Counted from the first letter of the stretch, positions 1 through 8,481 are shown. The stretch: 64,000 bases of DNA from Nitrospira lenta (GCF_900403705.1 NZ_OUNR01000012.1:620001-684000), one strand, 5' to 3'. Numbers and translations: made by a program. Notes: generated by a model not told the origin, from the letters alone.

Positions 1-23
1 TCCTCCCGGTAAACGGGGTGAGC

Positions 24-119
24 TTAGCTCTTACGACGTAAGAATTTTTGGCGTCTGCGCAACTTCTTGTACTTGTGCTTGCGCATTTTTTTCCGCCGCT
101 TTTTTAACACGCTCGACAT
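24..119 (-). CDS. small basic ribosomal-type protein (bS22 / AURKAIP1-COX24 domain-like)
   Basis: A 31-residue protein that is almost entirely Lys and Arg. It begins MSSVLKKRRKKMRKHKYKK and ends LRRKS. This layout matches the very short bS22/COX24-type small-subunit ribosomal proteins, in which a VxKKRRKKMxKHKxKKLxRRxR core is typical, so a role bound to 16S rRNA is inferred. The start is supported by GGAG about 12 bases upstream on the minus strand. It is divergent from the lipoprotein-nadB pair. It is far below the usual gene-caller cut-off, so it may be missed in automatic annotation. The identity rests on composition and pattern, as the protein is too short for strong homology. Confidence 0.75.
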   Translation of the reverse strand: MSSVLKKRRKKMRKHKYKKLRRRQKFLRRKS

Positions 120-285
120 GCAATGAATCTCCAAAGACGCGGGAGTCTAGAGACTTTTAGGTCAAAAAGCAAGCCTGTCGATGACTGGCTGCGAATGCAT
201 AATTGTGATGCGGCTGTTCCCCGATTGGTTCGACGGCATCGCCGCGCCTTGACCGATCCCCAGGACGTTCCTATACTGCAAGCCT

Positions 286-813
286 ATGGATACGAATCTT
301 CCGGTATCTCCGTTTTATCTGCGCATGCTCCGTTGGTGCGGAGTGGCGGTATTACTGACTGCCGTGGCCTGTTCATCGAAGACGCTTCAGTATCCTGAGG
401 ATCATGAGCGTTTTATCCATATCGATCGGGCGGTGGAAGCGCTACGGGAGGCGTATCAGCATCGAGACCGTTCTGCGTTTCAGGACGTGATGCTGCCCGC
501 GGAGTCGTTAGAGCAAATCCAAGCTGAAGCCGCGCAGGACTTCGAATTATTTCAATCCATTCAGCTGGACTTCAAGACCGAGCGCATCATGATCGACGGG
601 GAGAATATTGACGTATATGTGCATTGGCAGGGGGTCTGGAAGAAAAATCCGGACGATGCCGGCATTCGTCAACGTGGACATGCCCGTCTACAGTGGATAG
701 GTAAACAGTCGATTCTTCTCCGTGGTGTACAGGGTGATTTGCCGTTCGGGATGAAAGTGCGCCAGGCGTTATCCGACCTCCCCGCAGCGCCGCAGAAATC
801 GCTTCCCCAATGA
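286..813 (+). CDS. putative lipoprotein of unknown function, upstream of nadB
   Basis: About 175 residues. An N-terminal hydrophobic stretch (LRWCGVAVLLTAVAC, ending in a Cys followed by SSK) looks like a lipoprotein signal with an atypical lipobox (AVAC). The rest is soluble and alternates acidic helices with strand-like stretches; a nuclear-transport-factor-2-like (NTF2/SnoaL) fold is possible (helical AVEALREAYQHRDRSAF followed by strands), but this is a guess. An internal ATG at 325 gives a more typical signal peptide and may be the true start; neither start has a clear ribosome site. The stop overlaps the nadB start by 4 bases (ATGA), so the two are probably co-translated. Confidence 0.7.
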   Translation: MDTNLPVSPFYLRMLRWCGVAVLLTAVACSSKTLQYPEDHERFIHIDRAVEALREAYQHRDRSAFQDVMLPAESLEQIQAEAAQDFELFQSIQLDFKTERIMIDGENIDVYVHWQGVWKKNPDDAGIRQRGHARLQWIGKQSILLRGVQGDLPFGMKVRQALSDLPAAPQKSLPQ

Positions 814-2498
814 AACCATCAGCTTCGCGGTCGCGAAAATCTTCTACTAGCCCTCAAGCTGACTTCCTCGTCATCGGGAGCGGTGTTGCCGGGTTGCGTG
901 CGGCACTGGAGTTGAGCCGTGAAGGCCGTGTCATCATGCTGACGAAGGGGCATCCACTGCAGAGCAATTCGATCTACGCGCAAGGGGGCGTGGCGGTGGC
1001 CCTCAGTGAAGAGGATGATGTCGCGATTCACCGGACCGATACGTTGAGGGCCGGCCACGGGCTGTGTCGTCCCGAGGCGGTTCGGGTGCTGGTGGAGGAA
1101 GGGCCGGCGCGGATTCAGGAGTTAATCCGGTGGGGCGCAAAATTCGACAAGACGGATGGGAAGTTTGCCTTTGCCCGAGAGGCGGCGCATAGCCGGAGCC
1201 GCATTTTGCGTGCGCGCGGAGATGCCACGGGCAACGAAATGGTGCGCGCGCTGATGGCGCAGGTCGCGCGGCAGAAGCGCATCCAACGGCTCGACTATCA
1301 TTTCACGGTTGATCTGGTAGTTGAAGAGGGACGTTGTTGCGGGGCTGTTGTGCTTGATGAGGCATCGTCGAAGCAGTTCATCATCCCCGCAAAAGCCGTT
1401 GTATTATCGACAGGCGGCGCCGGGCAGATTTACGCCCGGACGACGAACCCTCCCAACGCCACCGGTGACGGCATGGCGATGGCGTTTCGGGCGGGAGCCA
1501 TGCTGCAGGATATGGAGTTCGTCCAGTTTCATCCGACCTCGCTCTATCTCCCTTCCAGTCCGCCGTTTCTCCTGTCCGAAGCAATGCGCGGCGAAGGCGG
1601 GCAGTTGCGCAACAACAAGGGCGAACTGTTTATGCAGCGATACCATCCGCTCGGGGCCCTTGCCCCGCGGGATATCGTCTCGCGGGCAATCTGGGCTGAG
1701 ATGGCGGCGACGCGTGCCCGGCATGTGTACCTTGATGTCACACATCTGGGGGCCGAGTTCATCAAGCGCAGATTCCCAACAATCTATGCCACCTGTCTGC
1801 GGTCCGATATTGATATCACGGAAGAGTGGATTCCTGTCTCGCCTAGCGCCCACTACATGATGGGCGGGGTGTGGACCGACATAAACGGGGCTACTACACT
1901 GCCAGGGCTATTCGCGGCCGGCGAAGTGGCTTGTAGTGGTGTGCACGGAGCCAATCGTCTGGCGAGCAATTCGTTATTGGAAGGACTGGTCTTTGGTATG
2001 CGGGCGGGTGTCACTGCGATCGCGTTTGCTCAGGGACACGCGTTTCCTGAGCTGTCTTCCCGCGCAGAGCCCCCTCAGCCCACAGGAGAGGCGACGCTCG
2101 AAGATGTGGAGAAGCTCAGGAGTTCGCTCCGCCGGACGATGTGGGGACAGGTCGGGGTGATCCGGTCGCGGGAGTCGCTCATACGCGCTACGGCTCAATT
2201 ATCCCGCTGGGCCCAGCTTGTTGCCAGGTTCTCTACAACGAGAGCTGAGCTGGAAGTGAAGAACATGGTGCAGGTCGCGCATTGTGTCGCGGAAGCCGCA
2301 TTGTGGCGGGAAAACAGCGTCGGGGCGCATTTTCGCTCAGATTGCCCCGAGGCGAAACGGCCAGGCTGGAAGCAGCACAGTCAGTTGCGGATCGCCAGCG
2401 ATACTACTGAGCCGAGGTCGGCAAAGAAGCGGGGAGTGGTTGTGGCGCTGCAGATTCGGCAGCCGCGAGCACGCGCCCGGTCATCGCGCCGTCCTTAA
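810..2498 (+). CDS. nadB: L-aspartate oxidase
   Basis: A cytosolic FAD enzyme that oxidises L-aspartate to iminoaspartate, the first step of de novo NAD synthesis. The FAD-binding GSGVAGLRAAL motif is at about residues 23-33, followed by the family motifs SNSIYAQGGVAVAL, FAREAAHSRSRILRARGDATG, FVQFHPTSLY, APRDIVSRAIW and SAHYMMGGVWTD. The late LFAAGEVACSGVHGANRLASNSLLEGLVFG block is typical of this family. The 562 residues are slightly longer than usual. The last 30 or so are Arg-rich, low in family character, and lie antisense to the end of the transglycosylase gene. Start ATG overlaps the lipoprotein stop. nadA and nadC are not in the window. Confidence 0.96.
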   Translation: MKPSASRSRKSSTSPQADFLVIGSGVAGLRAALELSREGRVIMLTKGHPLQSNSIYAQGGVAVALSEEDDVAIHRTDTLRAGHGLCRPEAVRVLVEEGPARIQELIRWGAKFDKTDGKFAFAREAAHSRSRILRARGDATGNEMVRALMAQVARQKRIQRLDYHFTVDLVVEEGRCCGAVVLDEASSKQFIIPAKAVVLSTGGAGQIYARTTNPPNATGDGMAMAFRAGAMLQDMEFVQFHPTSLYLPSSPPFLLSEAMRGEGGQLRNNKGELFMQRYHPLGALAPRDIVSRAIWAEMAATRARHVYLDVTHLGAEFIKRRFPTIYATCLRSDIDITEEWIPVSPSAHYMMGGVWTDINGATTLPGLFAAGEVACSGVHGANRLASNSLLEGLVFGMRAGVTAIAFAQGHAFPELSSRAEPPQPTGEATLEDVEKLRSSLRRTMWGQVGVIRSRESLIRATAQLSRWAQLVARFSTTRAELEVKNMVQVAHCVAEAALWRENSVGAHFRSDCPEAKRPGWKQHSQLRIASDTTEPRSAKKRGVVVALQIRQPRARARSSRRP

Positions 2499-3111
2499 TC
2501 AGAAACGTTCGGTAATAACGAATGACTTTCCTGACGTATTGGCGGGTTTCGTCGATCGGCGGAAGTCCGCGGTAGCGATCCACGGTATGTTCCCCGGCAT
2601 TGTAGGCTGCAAGGGCCAACGGAAGATTTCCCCGGAAACGATCCAGCAACTGACGCAGATATTTCGTCCCTCCCCCGATATTATCTTCAGGATCGTAGAG
2701 GTCCCGCACTTCGAGGCGAATGGCGGTTTGTGGCATCAGCTGCATCAGGCCGATGGCGCCGGCGCGTGACACGGCCATCGGGTCGAAGCCAGATTCCGCT
2801 TTAATGACCGCCCGGATGAGGGCGGGGTGTAGTTGGTGCCGCCGGGAGTACCGGCTGATCATCGGTTCGAGCTCCCGTTCCGACAGAACGGGATGGAGTC
2901 TGTTTGGCTGTGTGGCAATTCGCCGGTAGCGCAGGTCCGTCGGCACATTGGTCAGTGAGATGGTCCCGTTGGCATCGATGTATTGGTAGATCTCTGCCTG
3001 TGCGGCAGGGAGTCCTTGAAGAAGCCAGTGCGCTCCCACGAGGGCTGTTCCGAGAAGTAGTCGAGAGGTTTTCAATTGACCGTTCCTTCGCGCGCTTGTT
3101 GTGTTTGGCAT
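2404..3111 (-). CDS. lytic transglycosylase with N-terminal DUF4124 domain
   Basis: A secreted peptidoglycan-cleaving enzyme of the SLT family (235 residues from the ATG at 3111; a TTG two codons earlier is possible). A signal peptide of about 40 residues ends at AAQA. A short DUF4124 stretch (IYQYIDANGTISLTN) follows, then the SLT domain: ALIRAVIKAESGFDP with the catalytic Glu near residue 106, AIGLMQLMPQTA, NIGGGTKYL and LALAAYNAGE. It is convergent with nadB and the two coding regions overlap by 95 bases at their ends. Its substrate is the septal or side-wall murein; no partner gene is adjacent. Confidence 0.92.
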   Translation of the reverse strand: MPNTTSARRNGQLKTSRLLLGTALVGAHWLLQGLPAAQAEIYQYIDANGTISLTNVPTDLRYRRIATQPNRLHPVLSERELEPMISRYSRRHQLHPALIRAVIKAESGFDPMAVSRAGAIGLMQLMPQTAIRLEVRDLYDPEDNIGGGTKYLRQLLDRFRGNLPLALAAYNAGEHTVDRYRGLPPIDETRQYVRKVIRYYRTFLIKDGAMTGRVLAAAESAAPQPLPASLPTSAQ

Positions 3112-3218
3112 GGTCAAACGATAGCAGCCTGCACCTGGGTGTCAAGGATTTGCACGTCTTATGCCCTCTCTTGTCGTGAGGGTATTGCAATGAAAGCAAT
3201 GGTTTGACTGGAAAGCGG

Positions 3219-4100
3219 TTAGCCGAGAGGTTCCAGGAATCGACTTCGATTGTCGATAAAATGGCGGTGTAATTGGCGGGTGAGTGGGCCTGGGGTGCTG
3301 TGTCCTATAGATTGACCGTTGACTGAAACGACCGGCATAACCTCCATGCTGGTATTAGTCAGGAAGCATTCGTCGGCATGCAGCAGCTCTTCCGGAGTGA
3401 ATCGTCCTTCGTGCACGGGGATCTTCAGCTCTCCCGCCATCTGCAACAGGATCGTTCGCGTAATGCCGTCTAAGAGGCCGCATTCTACGGAAGGTGTGTA
3501 CAGCCGGCCTTGTGAGATGAAAAATACATTGCTCACGGTACCTTCCGTGAGGTGCCCTTCCCAATTCAACAGGAGCGCATCGAAGACCCGCGCGGCAATC
3601 GCTTCCCGTTTCGCCAGAATATTATTCAGGAAATTGGTGGCCTTGATTTGCGGGGAGAGCGCACTCGGCAGGTTGCGCCTTGTCTGCGCAATGACGAGTG
3701 ACACGCCGCGCTGGTACAACTCGGCAGCGGGCGGATGGAGCGGTTTGGCCATGATGACGACAGTGGGTGTCTGGCAGAGGGCCGGGTCAAGGCCGATCTC
3801 TCCTACTCCGCGGGAAACGGTAATTCGGAGATAGGCGTCGGTCTGATCATTCCCCAGCTGATTGCGATCCATCGCTTCGTGCAAGAGGCGCGGCCACTCG
3901 CTCGGCGGGATGGGGACAGTCAGTCCGATGGCGTCGGCGGAGCGGTGTAGGCGTGATAGATGATGATCGCGCATGAAGATCCGCGCTCCGTATGAGCGGA
4001 TCGTTTCATAGACCCCGTCTCCGTAGAGAAAGCCATGATCGAAGACGGATATTTTCGCGTCCTGTTCCGTGACGAATCGATCGTTGAGAAAAATCCACAT
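3219..4100 (-). CDS. pabC: class IV aminotransferase, probable aminodeoxychorismate lyase
   Basis: A PLP fold-type IV enzyme of 293 residues. FDHGFLYGDGVYETIR near the N-terminus, the PLP Lys in SPQIKATNFLNNILAK (about K153), EGTVSNVFF and GLLDGITR are class IV hallmarks shared by branched-chain and D-amino-acid transaminases and by PabC. The gene starts 8 bases after pabB ends on the same strand, which favours the PabC role: converting 4-amino-4-deoxychorismate to p-aminobenzoate and pyruvate for folate synthesis. Sequence alone cannot exclude a branched-chain or D-alanine transaminase. 293 residues is the usual length. Confidence 0.8.
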   Translation of the reverse strand: MWIFLNDRFVTEQDAKISVFDHGFLYGDGVYETIRSYGARIFMRDHHLSRLHRSADAIGLTVPIPPSEWPRLLHEAMDRNQLGNDQTDAYLRITVSRGVGEIGLDPALCQTPTVVIMAKPLHPPAAELYQRGVSLVIAQTRRNLPSALSPQIKATNFLNNILAKREAIAARVFDALLLNWEGHLTEGTVSNVFFISQGRLYTPSVECGLLDGITRTILLQMAGELKIPVHEGRFTPEELLHADECFLTNTSMEVMPVVSVNGQSIGHSTPGPLTRQLHRHFIDNRSRFLEPLG

Positions 4101-4108
4101 GCTGGATG

Positions 4109-5623
4109 TTACGACAACGCGCTCAGGAATGCCTGTGCCTTATGCATCGTCTCCTCGTATTCCTTGGCCGGATCAGAGTCCGCCACAATGCCGGCACCGA
4201 CCTGGAGGGAGCCCTGTCCTTCGTGAAGCACCAGCGTGCGGATGATGATGTTGAAGTCGAGGTCTCCGCTCCAGCTTAGGTAGCCCATCGATCCGGTATA
4301 GGGGCCTCGCCGTACAGGTTCCAATTCGTCGATGATTTCCATGCAGCGAATCTTGGGTACGCCCGTGATGGTGCCACCGGGGAAGACGGCTTGCAATAAA
4401 TCGAATCCGGTCACCTCGGTCCGCAGTTGTCCAGAGATGTGCGACACCAGATGGCTGACGTGGGAATATTGCTCAATCGACATGAGTTCATCGACGAGGA
4501 CGGAGCCGAACTCACACACGCGGCCGAGGTCGTTTCGCTCGAGGTCGACGAGCATCAGGTGTTCGGCGCGTTCTTTTTCATTGCTCAGCAGTTCTTCCCG
4601 CAACCTGTGGTCGTCGGAAGCGTCCCGGCCTCGGCGCCGGGTTCCGGCGATCGGGCGGGTATCGGCCGATCGGCCTTCCAGCCGAACTAAGCGTTCCGGC
4701 GATGTACTGATGAAGCTGGTGTTCCCCATGCGCAACAGGCCGGAGAACGGTGAGGGGTTCATGCGGCGCAGGCGCGCATAGGCTTGGAGTTCCGTCGCGA
4801 GTCCCGCCTGGTGAGTGAAGCTGTCGCTCGTAACTGAAAAGCGATGTGAGAGGTTGGCTTGATACAGATCTCCGGCGGCGATGTATTCCTGGCAGCGTCG
4901 GACGCGGTCCATATAGGAGTCTTGGGTTTGTTGCGGTCGAAAGCTGACTGGGGCGAATGAATGGGCTGACGGCGCTTGGGGGTGGGGCGAAGACAATTGC
5001 GCCTCTAACGCCGCGAGTCTGTCGCAACCCTCCCGATAGAGCTTCTCTCGAGGCTCCCCGAGGAATCGTTTGAGCGGGGGGCAGAACATCAAGTGCCATT
5101 CGTCGGATGAGTGATCGAATGCGACCACCAGATCGTAAAAGGCGAACTCCAAGTCCGGGAAATGAAGATCGTCGTCGGCGTCGTTCGGCAATGATTCGAA
5201 TTGACGCACCAGGTCATAGCTCAGATACCCCACGGCCCCTCCGAAAAACGGCGGAGTTCCAGGAGGGCGAGCAATGGTGGATTGTTGCATCAGGCGCGCG
5301 AGTGTTGAAAACGGCGCTTGTCCGGTTTGGGTTTGTCCATCGGCTGACCGGAGAGTCCAGTTGTGATGCTTGCCCGAAAAGGTCTGGTAGGGATCGGTCG
5401 CGAAGAATGAGTAGCGCCCAGTGGTTGCTGGTCCTTTGCCGCTTTCAAAGAGAAATGAGGGGTGCCGGTCTGACGCCACGCGGGCATACCGTTCGAATGG
5501 GCTGAGCGGCCAGCCTCGTTGGCTCACGCACAGGGGTTGCGGAGCCCCGTGAAGAAAGGCTGTGGCGGATGGTCGTGTCGTTGACATGAATTCAGAAAAT
5601 CCGACCGATTTCAGTTGGGCCAT
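4109..5623 (-). CDS. pabB: aminodeoxychorismate synthase component I
   Basis: A chorismate-binding enzyme of 504 residues that aminates chorismate in the folate pathway. The C-terminal half carries the family blocks: RPIAGTRRRG, LSNEKERAEHLMLVDLERND, FPGGTITGVPKIRCMEII and RRGPYTGSMGYLSWSGDLDFNIIIRT. The PIAGT form is found in both TrpE and many PabB proteins, so anthranilate synthase is the main alternative. The downstream aminotransferase IV gene and the absence of trp genes favour PabB. The glutamine amidotransferase subunit (PabA/TrpG) is not in the window. The ATG at 5623 gives a normal-length N-terminal domain. Confidence 0.88.
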   Translation of the reverse strand: MAQLKSVGFSEFMSTTRPSATAFLHGAPQPLCVSQRGWPLSPFERYARVASDRHPSFLFESGKGPATTGRYSFFATDPYQTFSGKHHNWTLRSADGQTQTGQAPFSTLARLMQQSTIARPPGTPPFFGGAVGYLSYDLVRQFESLPNDADDDLHFPDLEFAFYDLVVAFDHSSDEWHLMFCPPLKRFLGEPREKLYREGCDRLAALEAQLSSPHPQAPSAHSFAPVSFRPQQTQDSYMDRVRRCQEYIAAGDLYQANLSHRFSVTSDSFTHQAGLATELQAYARLRRMNPSPFSGLLRMGNTSFISTSPERLVRLEGRSADTRPIAGTRRRGRDASDDHRLREELLSNEKERAEHLMLVDLERNDLGRVCEFGSVLVDELMSIEQYSHVSHLVSHISGQLRTEVTGFDLLQAVFPGGTITGVPKIRCMEIIDELEPVRRGPYTGSMGYLSWSGDLDFNIIIRTLVLHEGQGSLQVGAGIVADSDPAKEYEETMHKAQAFLSALS

Positions 5624-5666
5624 ACTATACCGTAGCGCTTTCGAGAGAGACAGGGCCCCTAACGGC

Positions 5667-5696
5667 TTGACATTTCAATGAGGATTCTGCTTGAAT
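5667..5696 (+). promoter_or_regulatory. putative sigma70-type promoter of the atp operon
   Basis: A consensus TTGACA at 5667-5672 and TTGAAT at 5691-5696, separated by 18 bases, lie about 70 bases before the atpI start and between the divergent pabB and the atp genes. A small inverted repeat (TTGCG/CGCAA, 5695-5709) follows. It is called from pattern only. Confidence 0.5.
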
Positions 5697-5764
5697 TGCG
5701 CGCTCGCAATCGGTTGAGCGCCTCATTCAGATTCTTGTCTGAGCATTGACCGGTGAGTAACAGA

Positions 5765-6010
5765 ATGCCCCCTTCTCAAGATCCGTTTTATGCGGGGCTC
5801 GGCCAGGCGGTTCGAATTGGAACCGACCTGCTAGCCTCGTTGATTGTCGGGGGTGGTGTAGGCTGGGTGTTAGATACCTACCTCCTTGATTCCACTCCCT
5901 GGGGAATGGTGGTGGGGCTAGTGCTTGGAGTAATCGCCGGAATACGAAACGCATATCGGGCGGCTATGCAGTGGCCGGGCTCGCCACCTGATACAGAAAG
6001 CAAGGAATAG
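5765..6010 (+). CDS. atpI: ATP synthase accessory protein AtpI/AtpZ
   Basis: A small membrane protein of 81 residues with two hydrophobic hairpin segments (about residues 16-35 and 45-65) and the family pattern of Gly-rich helices (LIVGGGVGWVLD; GMVVGLVLGVIAGIRNAYR). AtpI/AtpZ proteins help assemble the c-ring and affect Mg2+ or Ca2+ uptake. ATG 5765 has GGTGAG 7 bases upstream and is preferred over the GTG at 5753. It is first in the F0 operon, 2 bases before atpB. Confidence 0.85.
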   Translation: MPPSQDPFYAGLGQAVRIGTDLLASLIVGGGVGWVLDTYLLDSTPWGMVVGLVLGVIAGIRNAYRAAMQWPGSPPDTESKE

Positions 6011-6012
6011 CT

Positions 6013-6762
6013 GTGGAAGAAAGTCCGCTCCATTCGTTTGAACTGCATAACTACATCCCGCTCTCCCTTGGTGGAATCGATATTTCCATTAACAAAGCGG
6101 TCATCATCATGTGGGTGGTGGTGGCGTTGGTCGCATTCTTAATGCTCAAAGCAGGATCGGCTCGCCAACTTGTGCCGGGAAAATTACAGAGTCTGGCTGA
6201 AATGTTGGTTGATTTCATTCGTGGCATCATCCTCGATACGATGGGGAAAGAGGGGATGCAGTTTTTCCCGCTTGTCGCGACGCTATTTCTCTTTATTCTT
6301 TTTTGCAATCTGATCGGGCTCATTCCCGGTTCGTATACAGTCACAAGCCAGATTATCGTAACAGCCGTGTTTGCCTGCGTTGTGTATGGGCTCAGTCTTG
6401 TCATGGGATTCCTCTTGCATGGGGGCAAGTTTTTGGGGATTCTCGTGCCGCCGGGAACTCCAGGATGGCTCTTGCCGCTGATGATTCCTATCGAATTGAT
6501 CAGCCAATTAGCTCGGCCGATTTCATTGGCGGTTCGATTGTTTGCCAACATGACAGCCGGGCACGTCATTCTCGGGGTGCTCTTCGGTTTGTCGATCAGC
6601 GGCGGGCTGCTTATCGGTTGGTTGCCGTTTGCCTTTACGATTGCAATGAACGGGTTGGAAGTCGGCATTGCGTTTATTCAAGCCTATATTTTTACCGTGT
6701 TGACGTGCGTCTATTTGGGTGACGCATTCCATCTGCACGGCCATGATGACCACGCGCATTGA
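6013..6762 (+). CDS. atpB: F0F1 ATP synthase subunit a
   Basis: The proton-channel subunit of F0, 249 residues, with five to six membrane segments. The essential Arg is seen in ARPISLAVRLFANMTAGH (R175), with FCNLIGLIPGSYTVTS earlier and the late block GLEVGIAFIQAYIFTVLTCVYL. A His-rich tail (HLHGHDDHAH) ends the protein. GTG start with AAGGAAT about 7 bases before it. It forms the proton path with subunit c, encoded just downstream. Confidence 0.97.
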   Translation: MEESPLHSFELHNYIPLSLGGIDISINKAVIIMWVVVALVAFLMLKAGSARQLVPGKLQSLAEMLVDFIRGIILDTMGKEGMQFFPLVATLFLFILFCNLIGLIPGSYTVTSQIIVTAVFACVVYGLSLVMGFLLHGGKFLGILVPPGTPGWLLPLMIPIELISQLARPISLAVRLFANMTAGHVILGVLFGLSISGGLLIGWLPFAFTIAMNGLEVGIAFIQAYIFTVLTCVYLGDAFHLHGHDDHAH

Positions 6763-6798
6763 TCGCGTGTCAGCCAGACAAGGGAGGAGTTGGACACA

Positions 6799-7029
6799 AT
6801 GGATTCAGCAGCAGCAGCATTATTGGGTATGGGATTGGCGGCGGCGGGGTTTGCCGGTGCCGGTATCGGAATCGGGTACATCTTCGGCAAGATGATTGAA
6901 GCCGTGGCTCGCCAGCCTGAAGCGGAAGCCCGCGTCGGCAAGTACATGTGGATCGGGTTTGCGCTCGTGGAAGCCATCGCACTGTACGGGCTTGTCATTG
7001 CGTTCATCATCATGGGTCTTCGCAAATAA
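6799..7029 (+). CDS. atpE: F0F1 ATP synthase subunit c
   Basis: The ring subunit, 76 residues: two transmembrane helices joined by the polar RQP loop (about residues 38-40). The ion-binding Glu is E58 in GFALVEAIALYG. The Gln and Ser/Thr ligands of Na+-binding rings are not seen, which fits a proton ring. ATG 6799 is chosen because GGAGG at 6783-6787 is 11 bases upstream; a TTG at 6790 would lie only 2 bases from it. Confidence 0.95.
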   Translation: MDSAAAALLGMGLAAAGFAGAGIGIGYIFGKMIEAVARQPEAEARVGKYMWIGFALVEAIALYGLVIAFIIMGLRK

Positions 7030-7109
7030 CCGTGTTGAGCCATGGGTGCTCAGTGCGGAGTCCTGCGCTCAGTACTCGGGATTCAGCCACAGTCGTGTAG
7101 GTTAAAACT

Positions 7110-7613
7110 ATGCCGCAGTTTGAATCGGGGTTTTTCTCGTCGTTGATTTTCTGGGAGATTTTGTCCTTCGGAATTCTGTTCTTCGTGCTCTATAAGTTTG
7201 CCTTTCCAGGCATCCTGGCCGCCCTCGAAGAGCGGGAGAAGAAGATCAAGGACAGCCTCGACCAGGCTGAACGTCACCGTGCAGAGTCTGAGCGGGCCTT
7301 GAAGACCTATGAGGCAAAGCTCAGTACAGCGGCGAAGGAAGCCGAAGCCATTCTGGCCGCAGCTCAAGAGCGGGCGCAGCGGTTGCTTGATGAGAACGAG
7401 CAGCGGATGAGCACGGAAGCGGAGCGCATCAAGGGCGATGCTACACGGGAAATCGACCATGAGCGCCGGAAGGCCATCCAGGACATTCGCAATCAGACTA
7501 CGGAGCTGGCGTTGGCGGTGGCGGAAAAGGTGGTGCAGCGCAGTCTTACAGATGCGGATCACCGGAAATTTGCCGACGAAGCGCTCAGCGCCCTGTCGAA
7601 GTCACACTCCTAA
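7110..7613 (+). CDS. atpF: F0F1 ATP synthase subunit b
   Basis: The peripheral stalk subunit, 167 residues: one N-terminal membrane helix (about residues 10-31) followed by a long charged coiled coil rich in Ala, Glu and Arg, with the usual LAALEEREKKIKDSLDQAE start. It ends the F0 operon. The next gene is convergent, so subunits delta, alpha, gamma, beta and epsilon must lie elsewhere in the genome. A second b or b' gene is not present here. Confidence 0.95.
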   Translation: MPQFESGFFSSLIFWEILSFGILFFVLYKFAFPGILAALEEREKKIKDSLDQAERHRAESERALKTYEAKLSTAAKEAEAILAAAQERAQRLLDENEQRMSTEAERIKGDATREIDHERRKAIQDIRNQTTELALAVAEKVVQRSLTDADHRKFADEALSALSKSHS

Positions 7614-7629
7614 TCAATCGTTCATTGCT

Positions 7630-8457
7630 CTACTTGGCCGGGCGCGGTGGGTCTATGCTCACCCCGCCAGGCCGATACCCATCTAAGTCAATCGTCACAA
7701 ACCGAAAGCCGAGTTCCTTCACGTGACGGCTGATCCTCGTCCCTCGTTCACCTTCGATTATTCGAGCCAGTTCATCCTGGCTGACTTCGATTCTGGCGAT
7801 CTCACCGTGATCGCGCACGCGGCAGTGCCGGAATCCTTCTGCCAGTAATACTTCTTCGGCTTGTTCCACCCGGCTGAGTTTTTCCCTCGTAATTGTGATG
7901 CCTCTGGGAATGCGCGAAGACAGGCAGGCGGCCGCTGGTTTGTCCCAGTTCGACAGGCCGAGATCTTTTGCGAGCGATCGGATTTCAGCTTTTGAGAGAT
8001 TGGCTTCGACCAGCGGGCTGCGGACTCCCCATTCACGGGCGGCTCTGAGGCCGGGACGATCATCGCTTAGGTCGTCGAGATTGGTTCCATCCACGATGAC
8101 GGCAGCCGCGCGTGCTTTTCTTAACTTGCCCAGCAAGTGATAGAGATCGGTTTTGCAGTGGAAACAGCGGTTGGCATCGTTTTCGGTGAAGGCGGAGATC
8201 AGCAGCTGATCGGTCTGGACCAGTTCATGGCGCACCCCGATTTCTTTTGCGACGCGGGTGGCTGAATCCAATTCGACGGCAGGGAAGGTCGGTGAAATTG
8301 CCGTCACCCCCACGGCGCGGTCCAGCAATTGGTCATGGGCAACTTTCAAGACCACCGTGCTGTCGATGCCGCCTGAATAAGCAACCAGGACAGAATCCAT
8401 GGCCGCGAAGATCTCGCGTAAATGAAGGAGCTTGTGTTCGAGTGAAAGAGGCTGCAT
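7630..8457 (-). CDS. larE: ATP-dependent sacrificial sulfur transferase LarE-like
   Basis: A PP-loop ATP pyrophosphatase of 275 residues. The AYSGGIDST motif (residues 26-34) binds ATP. AACLSSRIPRG carries the sulfur-donor Cys (C178) of LarE, and CFHCK supplies C98 and C101. LarE turns pyridinium dicarboxylate mononucleotide into its thiolated form during synthesis of the nickel-pincer cofactor of lactate racemase. Proteins with all three Cys can bind a [4Fe-4S] cluster and use it instead of sacrificing a Cys. larB, larC and larA are not adjacent, so the cofactor role is inferred from family only. It is convergent with atpF, 16 bases away. Confidence 0.85.
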   Translation of the reverse strand: MQPLSLEHKLLHLREIFAAMDSVLVAYSGGIDSTVVLKVAHDQLLDRAVGVTAISPTFPAVELDSATRVAKEIGVRHELVQTDQLLISAFTENDANRCFHCKTDLYHLLGKLRKARAAAVIVDGTNLDDLSDDRPGLRAAREWGVRSPLVEANLSKAEIRSLAKDLGLSNWDKPAAACLSSRIPRGITITREKLSRVEQAEEVLLAEGFRHCRVRDHGEIARIEVSQDELARIIEGERGTRISRHVKELGFRFVTIDLDGYRPGGVSIDPPRPAK

Positions 8458-8481
8458 AGCGGCCCGGTGTCGTGAGATCTC

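Noticed and set aside
123-398. 91-codon plus-strand frame upstream of nadB
   Set aside because: Overlaps the lipoprotein start in another frame, Arg-rich, no ribosome site, no family pattern.
6799-7029. Na+-type ATP synthase c-ring
   Set aside because: The Gln and Ser/Thr ligands of Na+ rings are absent around E58.
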